From: DASVFB01 sp963815965
GTDB lineage: Bacteria; Actinomycetota; Thermoleophilia; Gaiellales; Gaiellaceae
Reading direction: 5' to 3'
DNA length: 64,000 bases
Assembly (NCBI GenBank): GCA_963815965.1
Contig: CAWFIT010000005.1
Location: 62,001-126,000, forward strand
In this document: positions 8,951 through 17,844 of the stretch, one piece after another
How the letters are laid out: the number at the start of each line of letters is the position of its first letter
Numbering within the stretch: the stretch's first letter is position 1
Notes under the pieces: model-generated
Seen by the model: only the letters and a program-made list of their open reading frames with translations
The model's database searches: none
What the model was told of the DNA's origin: nothing
Position numbers and translations under genes: made by a program

Positions 8951-11429
8951 GTGACGACACGGGATCGGGGTCGTGAACAGGGGCGTCTCCACGCGGTCGC
9001 CCGCCGCAGCGCCCACCTGACCGCGCTCTGCGCACTTGCGTTTGCGCAGCCGCTCTTCGACATCCTCGGCAAGAACCCGGCGTTCTTCGCCGTGCGCGGA
9101 TCGTCCCGCGGTGACATCGTTTTCTTCGCGCTTGCGCTCGTTGTCCTTCCGCCGCTCGCCCTCATCGCGCTCGAGCTCGCCGTCGGGCTCGTCAGCGCCG
9201 CGGCGGCGTGGACGCTCCACCTCGCCTTCGTCGCCGGGCTGGTCGCTGTGATCGTCCTGCAGGCGCTGACCAAGCACGACACGCTCGAGGGTCTCGCCGC
9301 TCTCGTGACGGCGGGACTGCTTGGCGCGGCGAGCGCGTTTCTCTACCTGCGCGCGAAGGCCGTGCGGACGTTCCTGACCTTCCTCGTCGCCGCGCCGGTC
9401 GTCTTCCTGACGTTGTTCCTCGTCGACTCGCCTGTGTCGAAGCTCGTCTTCCCGGAGCAGGCCGAGGCGAAGACGGTCGCCGTCGACTCGCGCACGCCTG
9501 TCGTGGTAGTCGTGTTCGACGAGTTCCCGACGATCTCGCTCATGGATCGGAGGCAACACGTCGACGCCGCGCGCTTCCCGAACTTCGCCGCCCTCGCGAG
9601 GGACGCGACCTGGTTCCGCAGCGCGACGACGGTGCACCCGCACACGGAGCAAGCCGTCCCGGCGATCCTCACGGGACACCTGCCGAAGCAGGGGTCGCTG
9701 CCGATCTTCGCCGATCACCCGCAGAACCTGTTCACCTTTCTCGGCGGCTCGTACCGGCTGAACGTCGTCGAGGCCCTGACTCACCTGTGTCCGCCCAAGC
9801 TCTGCAAGAAGAAGACGAGAGCGACGCAACAGCTCGGCGCAGGCGACAGCGACGAGACCGGCTCGCTGGCGTCTGACACCGGGATCGTCTACCTCCACCT
9901 GCTGCTCCCGAATCCCTACGTGTCACATGTCCCGCCGATCAGCAACACGTGGGGCAACTTCGGCGGGGCACGAGCGGGCCGAGGCCGAGGCGCCGGAGTA
10001 CTGCGGGCGCAACATCTGCCGCCTTGCGTCGCAGATCACGGCGGAACGCAAGCCGGCGCTCTACTTCGTCCACTCGCTGCTGCCCCACGTGCCGTGGCTC
10101 TACCTCCCATCGGGCAAGCGCTACGGCGGGGACGTTCGCGTCGTTCGCGGAGCGCCGAACGGAACGTGGGGAAGCGACGACTGGCTCGCGAAGCAGGCCC
10201 AGCAACGCTTCTTTCTCCAGCTCGGTTACACCGACCACGCCCTCGGGCTGATCCTCCGCCGCCTGCGCGCGACGCGCCTGTACGACCGCTCGCTCATCGT
10301 CGTGACTGCCGACCACGGCGTGAGCTTCCGCCCGGGCACGCCTCGTCGGAACATCACGAGCGGCAACCTCGTCGACATCGCGTTCATGCCCTTGTTCGTG
10401 AAGCTCCCCGGACAGAGGCGCGGGCGCATCGACGACTCGTTCGCGCAGACGATCGACATCCTCCCGACGATCGCGGCCGCGCTGCATACGCATCTGCCGT
10501 GGCACGTCGACGGCAAACCGCTGATCGGTCGCAAACTGCCCGCGGACGGAACGGTCAGCGTGCTGGACCCGAGCGGGAAGCCCGTGCAGTCCGATCTCCA
10601 CGCGTTGCTCGCGCGACGCCGACAGGCGCTCGCGCAGCAGATCGACACGTTCGGCACGGGAAAACTCGACCGCGTCTATCGCATCGGTCCGAACAAGCAG
10701 CTGCTCGGGCGAAGCATCAGCACGCTCGACGTGAGACCGAGCAAGAACGAGAGCGTGCACGTGAGCGGCCGAGAGTTGCTCAACTCGGTCGACCTGTCGC
10801 TCGATCTCATTCCGACCTACGTGACCGGGACGATCGGCGGCGCGCACGGGCAGCAGGACCTTGCGATCGCCGTGAACGGCACGATCGAGGCCGTCACGCG
10901 AAGCTACACGGACGCGGGCCAGACGAAGTTCGGCGCGATGGTCCCCGAGAAGTCGATCCACGCCGGCGCGAACGAGGTGAGCGTGTACGCCGTCAGCGGC
11001 CGAACGCTGACGGAGTTGCGCGGGAGCGACGTCACGTACACGCTCGGAGCCGCAACGCTCGAGGCATCCGACGGAACTGCGATTCCCGTCGGCAAGGCGG
11101 TGTCGGGTGAGGTGCGCGGCACGCGCAGTGCGAGCGGATCGACGCTCGGTGGCTGGGCGGCGAACGTCAAGGCGCGCAAGCCCGCCGATGCGATCGTCGT
11201 CTTCGTGGACGGCCAGTCCATGTTCGTCGGCGAGCCGGGAAACATCCAGCGCAAGGACATCCTCAAGCGCTACGGCGTCGACAAGGCCGGGTTCATCTTC
11301 CGCCTGCCCGGTTCGCTGCTTCCCGACGCCGGCGCAGCCCACCAGGTGCGCGTGTTCGCAATTGCCGGGAAGACCTCCTCGGAGCTGATGTATTTGCCCG
11401 GCTATCCCTGGGCGACAAAAGGAGGCTGA
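8951..11429 (+). CDS. Membrane sulfatase-like protein, split by one frameshift
   Basis: Paralogue of the 4980-7115 gene on the opposite strand. The first frame (from GTG 8951) encodes the membrane region (ALAFAQPLFDILGKN, several spans to ~residue 160) and the first half of the sulfatase fold (VVVVFDEFPTISLM, FPNFAALARDATWFRS, NTWGNFGG). The second frame continues exactly where it breaks off (HERAEAEAPEYCGRNI, LLPHVPWLYLP, TADHGVSFRPG). The shift maps to the G run at 9965-9968: dropping one G restores one protein of about 826 residues. The C-terminal ~230 residues extend beyond the other paralogue and look like beta-rich carbohydrate-binding-type repeats. Either a sequencing error or a recent pseudogene; intact flanking homology favours error. 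Confidence 0.8.
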
Positions 11430-11446
11430 CGCGCTTCGACCGGGTT

Positions 11447-12292
11447 CTAGGGCAGAGCGGCGAGCTCTTCCGGTGTCAATCGCCAGCGGGCCGCCGCCGC
11501 GTTCGCACGGACTTGCTCCGGCGTCGTCGCGCCGGCGATCACCGAGACGACGGCGGGTTGCGAGTCGAGCGCGCCGATCGCCAGGTCGAGCAGCGTGTGC
11601 CCGCGCGCGGTGGCGAAGCGCTCGAGCGCTTCGATCCGGTCGAACGTGTCGCGGTCGATCGAGCGCCCGGCCAGCCGCGTGCCTGCGGGCATCGGCTCGC
11701 CGCGCCGGTACTTGCCGGTGAGCAGGCCGCTGGCGAGCGGGAAGTACGGCACGAAACCGACGCCGAGCTCCTCGCACAGCGGCAGGATCTCGGCCTCCGC
11801 CCCCCGCTCGAGCAGGCTGTACTGGTTCTGGACGGCGGCGAGCGGCGCCGCCGCAGCCGCTTCGCGCAGCTGAGCCGCGTCGACGTTGGACACGCCGATC
11901 GCGCGCACCTTGCCCGCGGTGACGAGCTCGTTCATCGCGCCGACGGTGTCCGCGATCGGCGTCGCCTTGTCAGGGCGGTGGTAGTAGAAGAGATCGACGT
12001 AGTCGGTGCGCAGGCGCTCGAGCGAGTCTTCGATCGCGCGGCGGACGTAGCGGGGCGAGCCGTTGCCGCCTTCGCCCATGCCGAACTTCGTCGCGATCAC
12101 GGCGTCTCCGCGCCGGCCTTCGAGGATCTGGCCGATGTAGCGCTCGCTGTCTCCGCCGCCGTAGATGTCCGCGGTGTCGATGTGCGTCACGCCGGCCGCG
12201 AGCGCAGCCTCGACGACCGCGCGGCTGCCCTCGTAGTCGAGTCGCCGGCCGAAGTTGTTCGTTCCAAGGCCGACGCGCGAGAGCGCGATCAC
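11447..12292 (-). CDS. Aldo/keto reductase
   Basis: Cytosolic NADPH-dependent carbonyl reductase, 281 residues from the GTG at 12292. I prefer this start over the longer frame because residues begin with the family pattern LSRVGLGTNNFGRR and because the GTG overlaps the upstream MarR stop (GTGA). The catalytic tetrad is visible: Asp in HIDTADIYGG, Tyr in the same motif, Lys in VIATKFGMG and His in LFYYHRPDK. The C-terminal NADP-binding Arg/Ser region (VSVIAGATTPEQVRAN) is present. The overlap with a MarR regulator suggests joint control by redox-active or electrophilic compounds. Natural substrate unknown. Confidence 0.92.
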   Translation of the reverse strand: MIALSRVGLGTNNFGRRLDYEGSRAVVEAALAAGVTHIDTADIYGGGDSERYIGQILEGRRGDAVIATKFGMGEGGNGSPRYVRRAIEDSLERLRTDYVDLFYYHRPDKATPIADTVGAMNELVTAGKVRAIGVSNVDAAQLREAAAAAPLAAVQNQYSLLERGAEAEILPLCEELGVGFVPYFPLASGLLTGKYRRGEPMPAGTRLAGRSIDRDTFDRIEALERFATARGHTLLDLAIGALDSQPAVVSVIAGATTPEQVRANAAAARWRLTPEELAALP

Positions 12293-12744
12293 TGCGGCAG
12301 CCGGCCGAGCAGTTCCGCGAGCGTCTCGATCTCCTCTTCGGTGTAGCGCTCCTCGAAGAGCGCGCGCACCGAACCGACGTGCGAGCACGACGCGCTTTCA
12401 AGGCGCTCGGCGCCTGCGTCGGTGAGCACCGCGTACGTGACACGCGCGTCCTCCGAACAGGTCCGCTTCTCGACGAGACCTGCGCGCTCGAGCCCGTCGA
12501 GCAGCCGCGTCACGCCGGAGGCGGTCAATCCGAGGGCCCGCGCGAGGTCGATGCGGCGCATGGCTCGTTCCTGCGCCTCGGAGAGTAGGACCAGGGCCTC
12601 GTAGCCGACGACGGTGAGGCCGTGAGCCGCCTGGAGACCGGCCTCGACCGTCCGTCGCGCGGCCGCTTGCCCGCGCAGGAGCCGGAACCAGGCCGTTAGG
12701 GCTGGTTTAGGAAATGCTTGTGGTGTCAATACTTGACTTGACAA
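12289..12744 (-). CDS. MarR-family transcriptional regulator
   Basis: About 150 residues with a winged helix-turn-helix: LTVVGYEALVLLSEA, then the recognition region RIDLARALGLTASGVTRLLDGLERAGLVEKR (about residues 64-95) and the wing DARVTYAVLTDAG. The start is uncertain: TTG at 12744 or TTG at 12729, both inside a set of inverted repeats that are probably its own operator. It is transcribed away from yceI and the FMN reductase and overlaps the aldo/keto reductase by 4 bases. The likely job is repression of both sides, released by an oxidant or phenolic ligand; several cysteines (CSEDAR, ASCSH) could be sensor residues. Confidence 0.9.
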   Translation of the reverse strand: MSSQVLTPQAFPKPALTAWFRLLRGQAAARRTVEAGLQAAHGLTVVGYEALVLLSEAQERAMRRIDLARALGLTASGVTRLLDGLERAGLVEKRTCSEDARVTYAVLTDAGAERLESASCSHVGSVRALFEERYTEEEIETLAELLGRLPQ

Positions 12745-12778
12745 GTTTCTCTGCTACAGTTGCTTGCGTAGTCAAGTA
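12730..12778. promoter_or_regulatory. Probable MarR operator repeats
   Basis: TACTTGAC at 12730-12737 is matched by its exact inverse GTCAAGTA at 12771-12778. Between them, ACTTGACAAGT (12736-12746) is an 11-base palindrome sharing the same half-site. Three ACTTGAC half-sites thus sit across the start of the MarR gene and the yceI promoter, the classic position for autoregulation and divergent control. Confidence 0.7.
12733..12760 (+). promoter_or_regulatory. Putative promoter of the yceI gene
   Basis: TTGACT (12733-12738) and TACAGT (12755-12760) are separated by 16 bases and lie 40 bases upstream of the yceI start. The elements overlap the ACTTGAC repeats, so a bound MarR protein would block RNA polymerase. 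Confidence 0.5.
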
Positions 12779-12799
12779 TACACAACGTAGGAGGACACT

Positions 12800-13348
12800 T
12801 TGAGCACGATCACCGAAACACAGACCAAGCTTCCGACGGGCACCTGGACCGTCGACCCCGTCCATTCCCAGGTCGGCTTTGCGGTCGACTACCTGGTCGG
12901 GACATTCCGCGGCAGCTTCTCGCCCGTCGAGGGCACGCTGACCGTCGCCGAGGACGGCGCGGCCGAGCTGAAGGGCTCCGCCCGGGCCTCGGGCATCAAG
13001 GTCCAGGACGAGAACCTCTCGACGCACCTGCTTTCCCCCGATTTCTTCGACATCGAGCGCACTCCTGAGATCTCCTTCTCCGCCGTCGACATTCGCCGCA
13101 CCGGCGACGAGGTGACGGTGAACGGCGAGCTGACCATCAAGGGCATCACACGCCCGGTCGGTCTGGCCGGCACGATCAGCGGGCCGGTCGAGCACGCGGA
13201 CGAGAACGAGCGGATCGGTCTCGCGCTCGCGACGATCATCGACCGCACCCAGTTCGGCCTGAACTGGAACATGCCGCTGCCGAACGGCAAGCAGGCACTC
13301 GCAAACGACGTGACCCTGTCGGCCGAGCTGTACCTGGCGAGGGCGTAA
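12800..13348 (+). CDS. YceI-family lipocalin-like protein
   Basis: 182 residues, starting at TTG 12800 behind a strong AGGAGG site. The family fold is a lipid-binding beta barrel; the typical opening GTWTVDPVHSQVGFAVDY is present, as are SPDFFDIERTPEISF and the ITIKGIT-like segment (ELTIKGITRPVGL) and the C-terminal RTQFGLNWNMPLPNG. YceI proteins bind isoprenoid or quinone-like lipids; there is no signal peptide here, so it is cytosolic, as usual in actinobacteria. It lies 5 bases before the FMN reductase and opposite a MarR gene, which fits a role in handling quinones or related lipophilic redox compounds (inference). Confidence 0.92.
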   Translation: MSTITETQTKLPTGTWTVDPVHSQVGFAVDYLVGTFRGSFSPVEGTLTVAEDGAAELKGSARASGIKVQDENLSTHLLSPDFFDIERTPEISFSAVDIRRTGDEVTVNGELTIKGITRPVGLAGTISGPVEHADENERIGLALATIIDRTQFGLNWNMPLPNGKQALANDVTLSAELYLARA

Positions 13349-13353
13349 CGACA

Positions 13354-13893
13354 ATGAAGGTCCTCGGAATCTCGGGCAGCCTGCGGCGCGACTCGCACAA
13401 CACCGCGCTGCTGCGCAACGCGCCGCTCGAGCTCGACTTGTGGGACGGGCTGAAGGCGATCCCGCCCTACGACGAGGACGACGACGTCGAGCCGGCGCCG
13501 CCGGCGGTCGCACAGATGCGCGCGGCCGTCGCCGGCGCCGACGCGATTCTCTTCGCGACGCCCGAGTACAACGCCTCGATCCCCGGTCAGCTGAAGAACG
13601 CGGTCGACTGGCTCTCGCGCCCTCAGCCGACGAGCGTGCTGCGCAACAAGCCCGTGGCCGTCGTCGGGGCGAGCACCGGAGCCTTCGGCGCCGTCTGGGC
13701 ACAGGCCGAGCTCCGCAAGGTGCTCGCGACGGCGGGCGCCCGCGTGGTCGACGGGGACGTCGCCGTGGGTCATGCGCACCAGCGCTTCGACGCGAACGGC
13801 GTCCTCATCGACGACGACCTCCGCGAGCAGTTCGACGAGGTCGCGCAGGCGCTCGTTGCTGCGGTCCATCTGCGGGAGCCGGTCGCCGCCTGA
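13354..13893 (+). CDS. NADPH-dependent FMN reductase (flavodoxin-like)
   Basis: 179 residues with a flavodoxin-like fold. The FMN-phosphate loop is GISGSLRRDSHN (about residues 5-16) and the second flavin loop is FATPEYNASIPGQLKNA (~66-82). Enzymes of this family reduce FMN, quinones or azo compounds with NAD(P)H. It begins 5 bases after yceI, so the two form an operon under the MarR-type operators. The likely role is two-electron detoxification of quinones. Start ATG. Confidence 0.9.
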   Translation: MKVLGISGSLRRDSHNTALLRNAPLELDLWDGLKAIPPYDEDDDVEPAPPAVAQMRAAVAGADAILFATPEYNASIPGQLKNAVDWLSRPQPTSVLRNKPVAVVGASTGAFGAVWAQAELRKVLATAGARVVDGDVAVGHAHQRFDANGVLIDDDLREQFDEVAQALVAAVHLREPVAA

Positions 13894-13918
13894 ACCCCGC
13901 GTCTGCTAGGGATTCCGC

Positions 13919-14555
13919 GTGGCGGAAGACTGGAGACTGACGGCGCGACTCGAGAACAGCGTCGCCGAGGACGTGCTGGCGAGCTTGCGCGAGCATGCCG
14001 TCGAGGATGCGCAGAAGCGACTCGGCAAGGCCGTCGCCGTCAGTGCCGATGGCCCGAACCTCTTTGCCTACGCGGACAGCCGAGAGGCCATCCACCACGC
14101 GGAGAGCATCATCGGCGACCTGCTGCGCGAGCAAGGCGTCGGGGCCGAGATGACGATCCATCGCTGGCACGACATCGAGGAGCGCTGGGAGGACGAGGAC
14201 GTGCCGCTGCCGCAAACCGAGGAGGAGCGGCAGGCGGAGCACGAACGGCTCGAGGCCGAAGAGGCCGCCGAGTCGCAGGCGAGCGGACGTGCGCTCTGGG
14301 AGGTTCGGGTCGAGCTGCCGTCGCACCGACGAGACGCGGGCGCTGGCAAACCGGCTCGAGGAGGAGGGCATTCCCGTGATCGCGCGCTGGAAGTTCCTCA
14401 TCGTCGGCGCCGAGAGCGAGGACGCGGCGCACGAGCTCGCCGACCGGTTGCGGCAAGAAGCGCCCTCCGGCGCGAAGTTGCAGGTCGAGGCGAGCGGCGA
14501 GATCGTCGGCGAGGTCATGAACCCGTTCGCGATCTTCGGCGGGCTCGGCTCGTAG
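13919..14555 (+). CDS. Conserved protein of unknown function, one frameshift
   Basis: The first frame starts at GTG 13919 (MAEDWRLTARLENS) and gives an acidic, helix-rich protein with EEERQAEHERLEAEEAAE near residue 105-120. Around 14320-14330 the coding signal jumps to the next frame (TDETRALANRLEEEGIP, ARWKFLIVGAESEDAAHELA) and ends at 14555 with NPFAIFGGLGS. A single extra base there restores one protein of about 211 residues. Two similar halves are seen: each has a short segment with alpha/beta character and an EDA(A/Q)-type helix, as in tandem ferredoxin-like folds. I recognise it only as a hypothetical protein. Confidence 0.65.
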
Positions 14556-14558
14556 AGG

Positions 14559-15281
14559 TTAGGACGCTGCGGCGTCGCCCGGGCGCGGCTCTCGCACGCC
14601 CGTCTCCTCGGGACCAACCGGAATGGGCGCGAGCGGGCGCAGGTAGAGCCACTCATAGAGAAGCGCCGCCAGGGCGGCCCCGGCGATCGGCCCGACGTAC
14701 CAGACCCACCAGTGCGACCACAGATCGCCGACGAGCTGCGGCCCGAACGCGCGGGCCGGGTTCATCGCGGCGCCGGTTAGCGGCCCGCCGGCGAAGATGT
14801 CCATCGTGATCGTGAGGCCGATCGCGAGCCCGGCGATCGACTTGAACGCGCCACGAGGATCGACTGCGGTGGCGAAGATCACGAAGACGAGGAAGATGGT
14901 CAGGATCGCTTCCATCACTGCAGCCTGTCCGTCGCCGATGCCGTGCACTGCAGGCACGCCGAGCGCGAGCGCGTCGCCCGGGAAAAGCCATTTCACGAAT
15001 AGCGAGGCGATGACCGCAGCCGTGAACTGCGTGATCCAGTAGACGACTGCGAGGGGAAAGGCGATCCGGCGCGTGACGACGAAGCCGAACGTGACTGCGG
15101 GATTGAAGTGCCCGCCCGAGATGTGCCCGACCGCCGAAGCCATGACCGCGATCACGAGGCCCGACGCGAGCGCGACGCCGGTCAGGTCGGCATGGACTGC
15201 GGGCGCCCCCATACCGATGAAGAGGAGCGCGAACGTGCCGACGAACTCGGCAACGAGACGCCGTCCCCAGTCCTCGCCCAC
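14559..15281 (-). CDS. MIP/aquaporin family channel
   Basis: Six-span membrane channel of about 240 residues. Both half-helix selectivity motifs are present: SGGHFNPAVTFG (about residue 60-70) and GAAMNPARAFGPQ (~180). The GTG at 15281 (VGEDWGRRLVAEFVG) is preferred over a longer frame because the family begins just before the first span. The protein conducts water or small neutral solutes such as glycerol; the residue next to the second NPA is Arg followed by Ala-Phe-Gly-Pro, as in water-selective members. It is divergent from the small zinc-ribbon gene with 53 bases between the starts. Confidence 0.92.
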   Translation of the reverse strand: MGEDWGRRLVAEFVGTFALLFIGMGAPAVHADLTGVALASGLVIAVMASAVGHISGGHFNPAVTFGFVVTRRIAFPLAVVYWITQFTAAVIASLFVKWLFPGDALALGVPAVHGIGDGQAAVMEAILTIFLVFVIFATAVDPRGAFKSIAGLAIGLTITMDIFAGGPLTGAAMNPARAFGPQLVGDLWSHWWVWYVGPIAGAALAALLYEWLYLRPLAPIPVGPEETGVREPRPGDAAAS

Positions 15282-15334
15282 GCGGCTGAACGCTAAGGCT
15301 CGGTGCGGATGGCACTCACGGCTACGCTGGGGAC

Positions 15335-15511
15335 GTGGCCGAGGCACCGGACGAGCGGAACGTTTTCGACGTCGAGTGCCCGCACTGCCACAAGCACTTC
15401 CGCTCGGAACTGCTCGAGGCGAACTCCCCGCGGCACGCAGGCTTCAAGTGCCCGCACTGCCGGCTCTTCGTCGCCTACGAGCGCGCGGCCGAAACGAACA
15501 CCACCGATTAA
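15335..15511 (+). CDS. Small zinc-ribbon protein
   Basis: A 58-residue gene. From GTG 15335 it reads MAEAPDERNVFDVECPHC and later FKCPHCRLFVAYERA. Two CPHC knuckles about 20 residues apart will bind one zinc ion, a rubredoxin-like ribbon. Such small ribbons bind nucleic acid or act as protein partners. The codon bias matches real genes of the region. No Shine-Dalgarno site is obvious. It lies between the aquaporin and a hairpin repeat. Confidence 0.6.
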   Translation: MAEAPDERNVFDVECPHCHKHFRSELLEANSPRHAGFKCPHCRLFVAYERAAETNTTD

Positions 15512-15521
15512 CGCCTCGCCG

Positions 15522-15654
15522 GCAGCGTGGCTTTGCCACGCTGCACGCCCGGCAAACGGCGAAGCCGCAACCCTTCAACAACGCCAAAGGGCCACGCGCG
15601 TGCAAGCGCGCCTGCCCGGACTACCCGGCGCGAAATGCGCAGCATTTCGCGCCG
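15522..15654. repeat. Composite three-hairpin repeat element, copy 2
   Basis: Same architecture as 7138-7265. A: 10-bp stem GCAGCGTGGC / GCCACGCTGC with TTT loop (15522-15544). B: GGGC...GCCC with inner CGCGC/GCGCG (15589-15617). C: 13-bp stem CGGCGCGAAATGC with GCA loop (15626-15654). It occupies the space between the convergent zinc-ribbon and sigma factor genes and could also serve as a terminator. Compared with copy 1 the stems carry compensating changes while the loops are kept. Confidence 0.75.
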
Positions 15655-15658
15655 TGAA

Positions 15659-16768
15659 TCAGACGCAGTCTTTGAGTCCCTGCGCCTCGGGCAGTGACTC
15701 GAGCTTCTTCAGCGTGTTGTTCTCGATCTGCCGTATGCGTTCCCGCGTCACGCCGAAGGTCCGGCCGACCTCCTCGAGCGTGCACGGCTGCTCACCGAGC
15801 AACCCGAAGCGAAGCTCGATCACCTGCCGCTCGCGCTCGGGCAGCGCGTCGAGAGCGCGCTTGATGTCTTCGCGGCGCAACTGAACCTGCGCTGTGTCGT
15901 ACGGCGACTCGGCCGACTCGTCCGGGACGAAGTCGCCGAGCGAAGACTCCTCCTCCTCGCCGATCGGCTTCTCGAGCGAGACGGGCAACTGCGACATGCG
16001 CAGGATGTCGCGCACCTCGAACACCGTGATCTCGAGCTCCTCGGCGATCTCCTCCGGCAAGGGCTCTCTCCCCAGGCGCTGGACGAGCTGGCGCTCGATG
16101 TGCACCACCTTGTTCAGCTTCTCGACCATGTGCACGGGGATGCGGATCGTCCGCGCCTTGTCCGCGATCGCTCGTGTGACGGCCTGGCGGATCCACCACG
16201 TCGCATAGGTCGAGAACTTGTACCCCTTGCGGTAGTCGAACTTCTCGACGGCGCGGATCAGGCCGAGCGAGCCCTCCTGGATCAGGTCGAGGAAGGACAG
16301 GCCGCGCCCGAGGTACGACTTGGCGATCGAGACGACGAGGCGGAGGTTCGCCTCGATCATCTGCGTCTTCGCGTACATGTCTCCGCGCTCGATCCGCTTG
16401 GCCAGGTACACCTCCTGGTCGGCGGTGAGCAGCGGCACCTTGCCGATCTCGCGCAGGTAGAGCCTGAGCGAGTCGAGTGAGGGCTCCACGGTGAGGTCGA
16501 GCTTGGCGTTCGCCTCTTTCGCGGCGGCCTTCTCGTCCTCGGGGGTGATCTGCTCGTGCGGCGGCGACTTGTGCGTCTCGCCCTCCATGAGCTCGACGCC
16601 GTGGTCGATCAGATAGGTGTAGAAGTCTTCGACCTGCTCTTTGGTGAGCTCGACCTCCTCCAACCCGGCGACGATCTCGTCATAGGTGAGGAATCCCTTC
16701 TCCTGGCCATCCTGGACGAGCTTGTGCAGTTCTTCGACGTCGGGCAGAGAGATGTCGACCGTCAGCAA
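15659..16768 (-). CDS. rpoD: RNA polymerase sigma factor, sigma-70 primary type
   Basis: 369 residues. Region 1.2 reads DSLRLYLREIGKVPLLT; region 2 has LRLVVSIAKSYLGRGLSF, LDLIQEGSLGLIRAVEKFDY and KFSTYATWWIRQAVTRAI (core binding and -10 recognition); region 4 has TLEEVGRTFGVTRERIRQIE (-35 recognition helix). The acidic LGDFVPDE segment before region 4 is typical of RpoD/SigA. An N-terminal region-1.1-like part (residues 1-60) is present. The start is TTG at 16768 with GGGAGG 7 bases before it. It directs housekeeping transcription or is a close group-2 paralogue; I cannot tell which without the rest of the genome. Confidence 0.93.
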   Translation of the reverse strand: MLTVDISLPDVEELHKLVQDGQEKGFLTYDEIVAGLEEVELTKEQVEDFYTYLIDHGVELMEGETHKSPPHEQITPEDEKAAAKEANAKLDLTVEPSLDSLRLYLREIGKVPLLTADQEVYLAKRIERGDMYAKTQMIEANLRLVVSIAKSYLGRGLSFLDLIQEGSLGLIRAVEKFDYRKGYKFSTYATWWIRQAVTRAIADKARTIRIPVHMVEKLNKVVHIERQLVQRLGREPLPEEIAEELEITVFEVRDILRMSQLPVSLEKPIGEEEESSLGDFVPDESAESPYDTAQVQLRREDIKRALDALPERERQVIELRFGLLGEQPCTLEEVGRTFGVTRERIRQIENNTLKKLESLPEAQGLKDCV

Positions 16769-16940
16769 GAGCGAACCTCCCGGCTATTCGCGCTACGTGG
16801 ACACAACATGGTTCAAGGTCGGACGACGAACGCAAATGAGCCGGTCGACGGAAACCCCTGCGCCTCCGGCTCACTCTCACTCACACGGGCCGGATATTAC
16901 ACCGCGGTCGCCAAATTTCCACGCCGATTTCTTCCGGAGA

Positions 16941-17828
16941 TCACTCGACGGCGATCGTGCCGACCCGCTCACCGCGACTGTTCATGAGCGGCGACTCGGC
17001 GAGCGCGGGGAGCTCGACACCGAGCCGGGCGAGCGCGGTCGCGACCGCGGGACCGAGCGCGCGGTAGCTGCCGTCCGTGGTCTTGAGCACGAAGCCGGTG
17101 CCGTCCGGCAGCGACCCGCAGAGCAGTCCCTCCGCCCCGCCCTTCGCGACCGCGCCGGCAACCGTCTGCATGAGGACCGTGTCCGTCGCCCCCGGCCCGC
17201 GGATCAGCTCCGGGTGGGCGCGCATGGCGTCGGCAACCCGCTTCCCCTCAGGCCTCTCCTCGAACCGCGCGAACATCGCCGCCATCCGCTCGAGGCTCAG
17301 GGCGAAAGTGAGAACGCCGCAACCGTCGACCGCGATTGGGATCGCGTCCTCGTCGACGTCCGCCGCTTCCGCAACGTCGTGCAGATTGATGCGCTGCATG
17401 CGATGGCTCTCGAGCCTGTAGCCCTCCTTGCGCCATCCGTGCGCCAAGCAGACGGCGAGCATGCCGGCGTGTTTGCCCGAGCAGTTGTGCTTGAGCCGTG
17501 AAGGTGGGTGGCCCTCCGGGCCGCACTCGAGGTCGCCCTCGCCGGCGTGCGCGCGGGCGAGCAGCATCCGCACGGCCTCGAGCTGCTCGCGTCCGGCCAG
17601 GTGTGACGCCGAGGCAATCGCGAGCTCGCGCGGGTCGACGTCGTCATACGCCCGAGCGAGCGGCAACGCCTGGAACGGCTTCGCGGAGGAGCGAAGCAGC
17701 GTGACGAGCGACTGGTCACCGGCTTCGACAACCGTGCGCCCGTCGCGAACGGCGACGGCGTGGACGAGGTGCGTCGCTTCCACGACGCCGCCCCGCCGCA
17801 CTATTACCCTGATGGGCTCAGAAGCCAT
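16941..17828 (-). CDS. L-asparaginase II family protein
   Basis: 295 residues of the Asparaginase_II family (Rhizobium etli type), distinct from bacterial type I/II asparaginases. Family signatures: LLRSSAKPFQALPL (about residues 43-56), HNCSGKHAGMLAVC (~113-126, with the catalytic Ser/Lys and zinc-binding Cys of the family), AVDGCGVLTFALSLE (~165-179) and GPGATDTVLMQ. It should hydrolyse asparagine to aspartate and ammonia in the cytosol. No signal peptide. Divergent from the DNA glycosylase gene, with starts 17 bases apart. Confidence 0.92.
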   Translation of the reverse strand: MASEPIRVIVRRGGVVEATHLVHAVAVRDGRTVVEAGDQSLVTLLRSSAKPFQALPLARAYDDVDPRELAIASASHLAGREQLEAVRMLLARAHAGEGDLECGPEGHPPSRLKHNCSGKHAGMLAVCLAHGWRKEGYRLESHRMQRINLHDVAEAADVDEDAIPIAVDGCGVLTFALSLERMAAMFARFEERPEGKRVADAMRAHPELIRGPGATDTVLMQTVAGAVAKGGAEGLLCGSLPDGTGFVLKTTDGSYRALGPAVATALARLGVELPALAESPLMNSRGERVGTIAVE

Positions 17829-17844
17829 GGAGGACGGACGTTAG

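Noticed and set aside
4980..11429. Classical sulfatases
   Set aside because: No Cys/Ser-x-Pro-x-Arg formylglycine motif in either paralogue.
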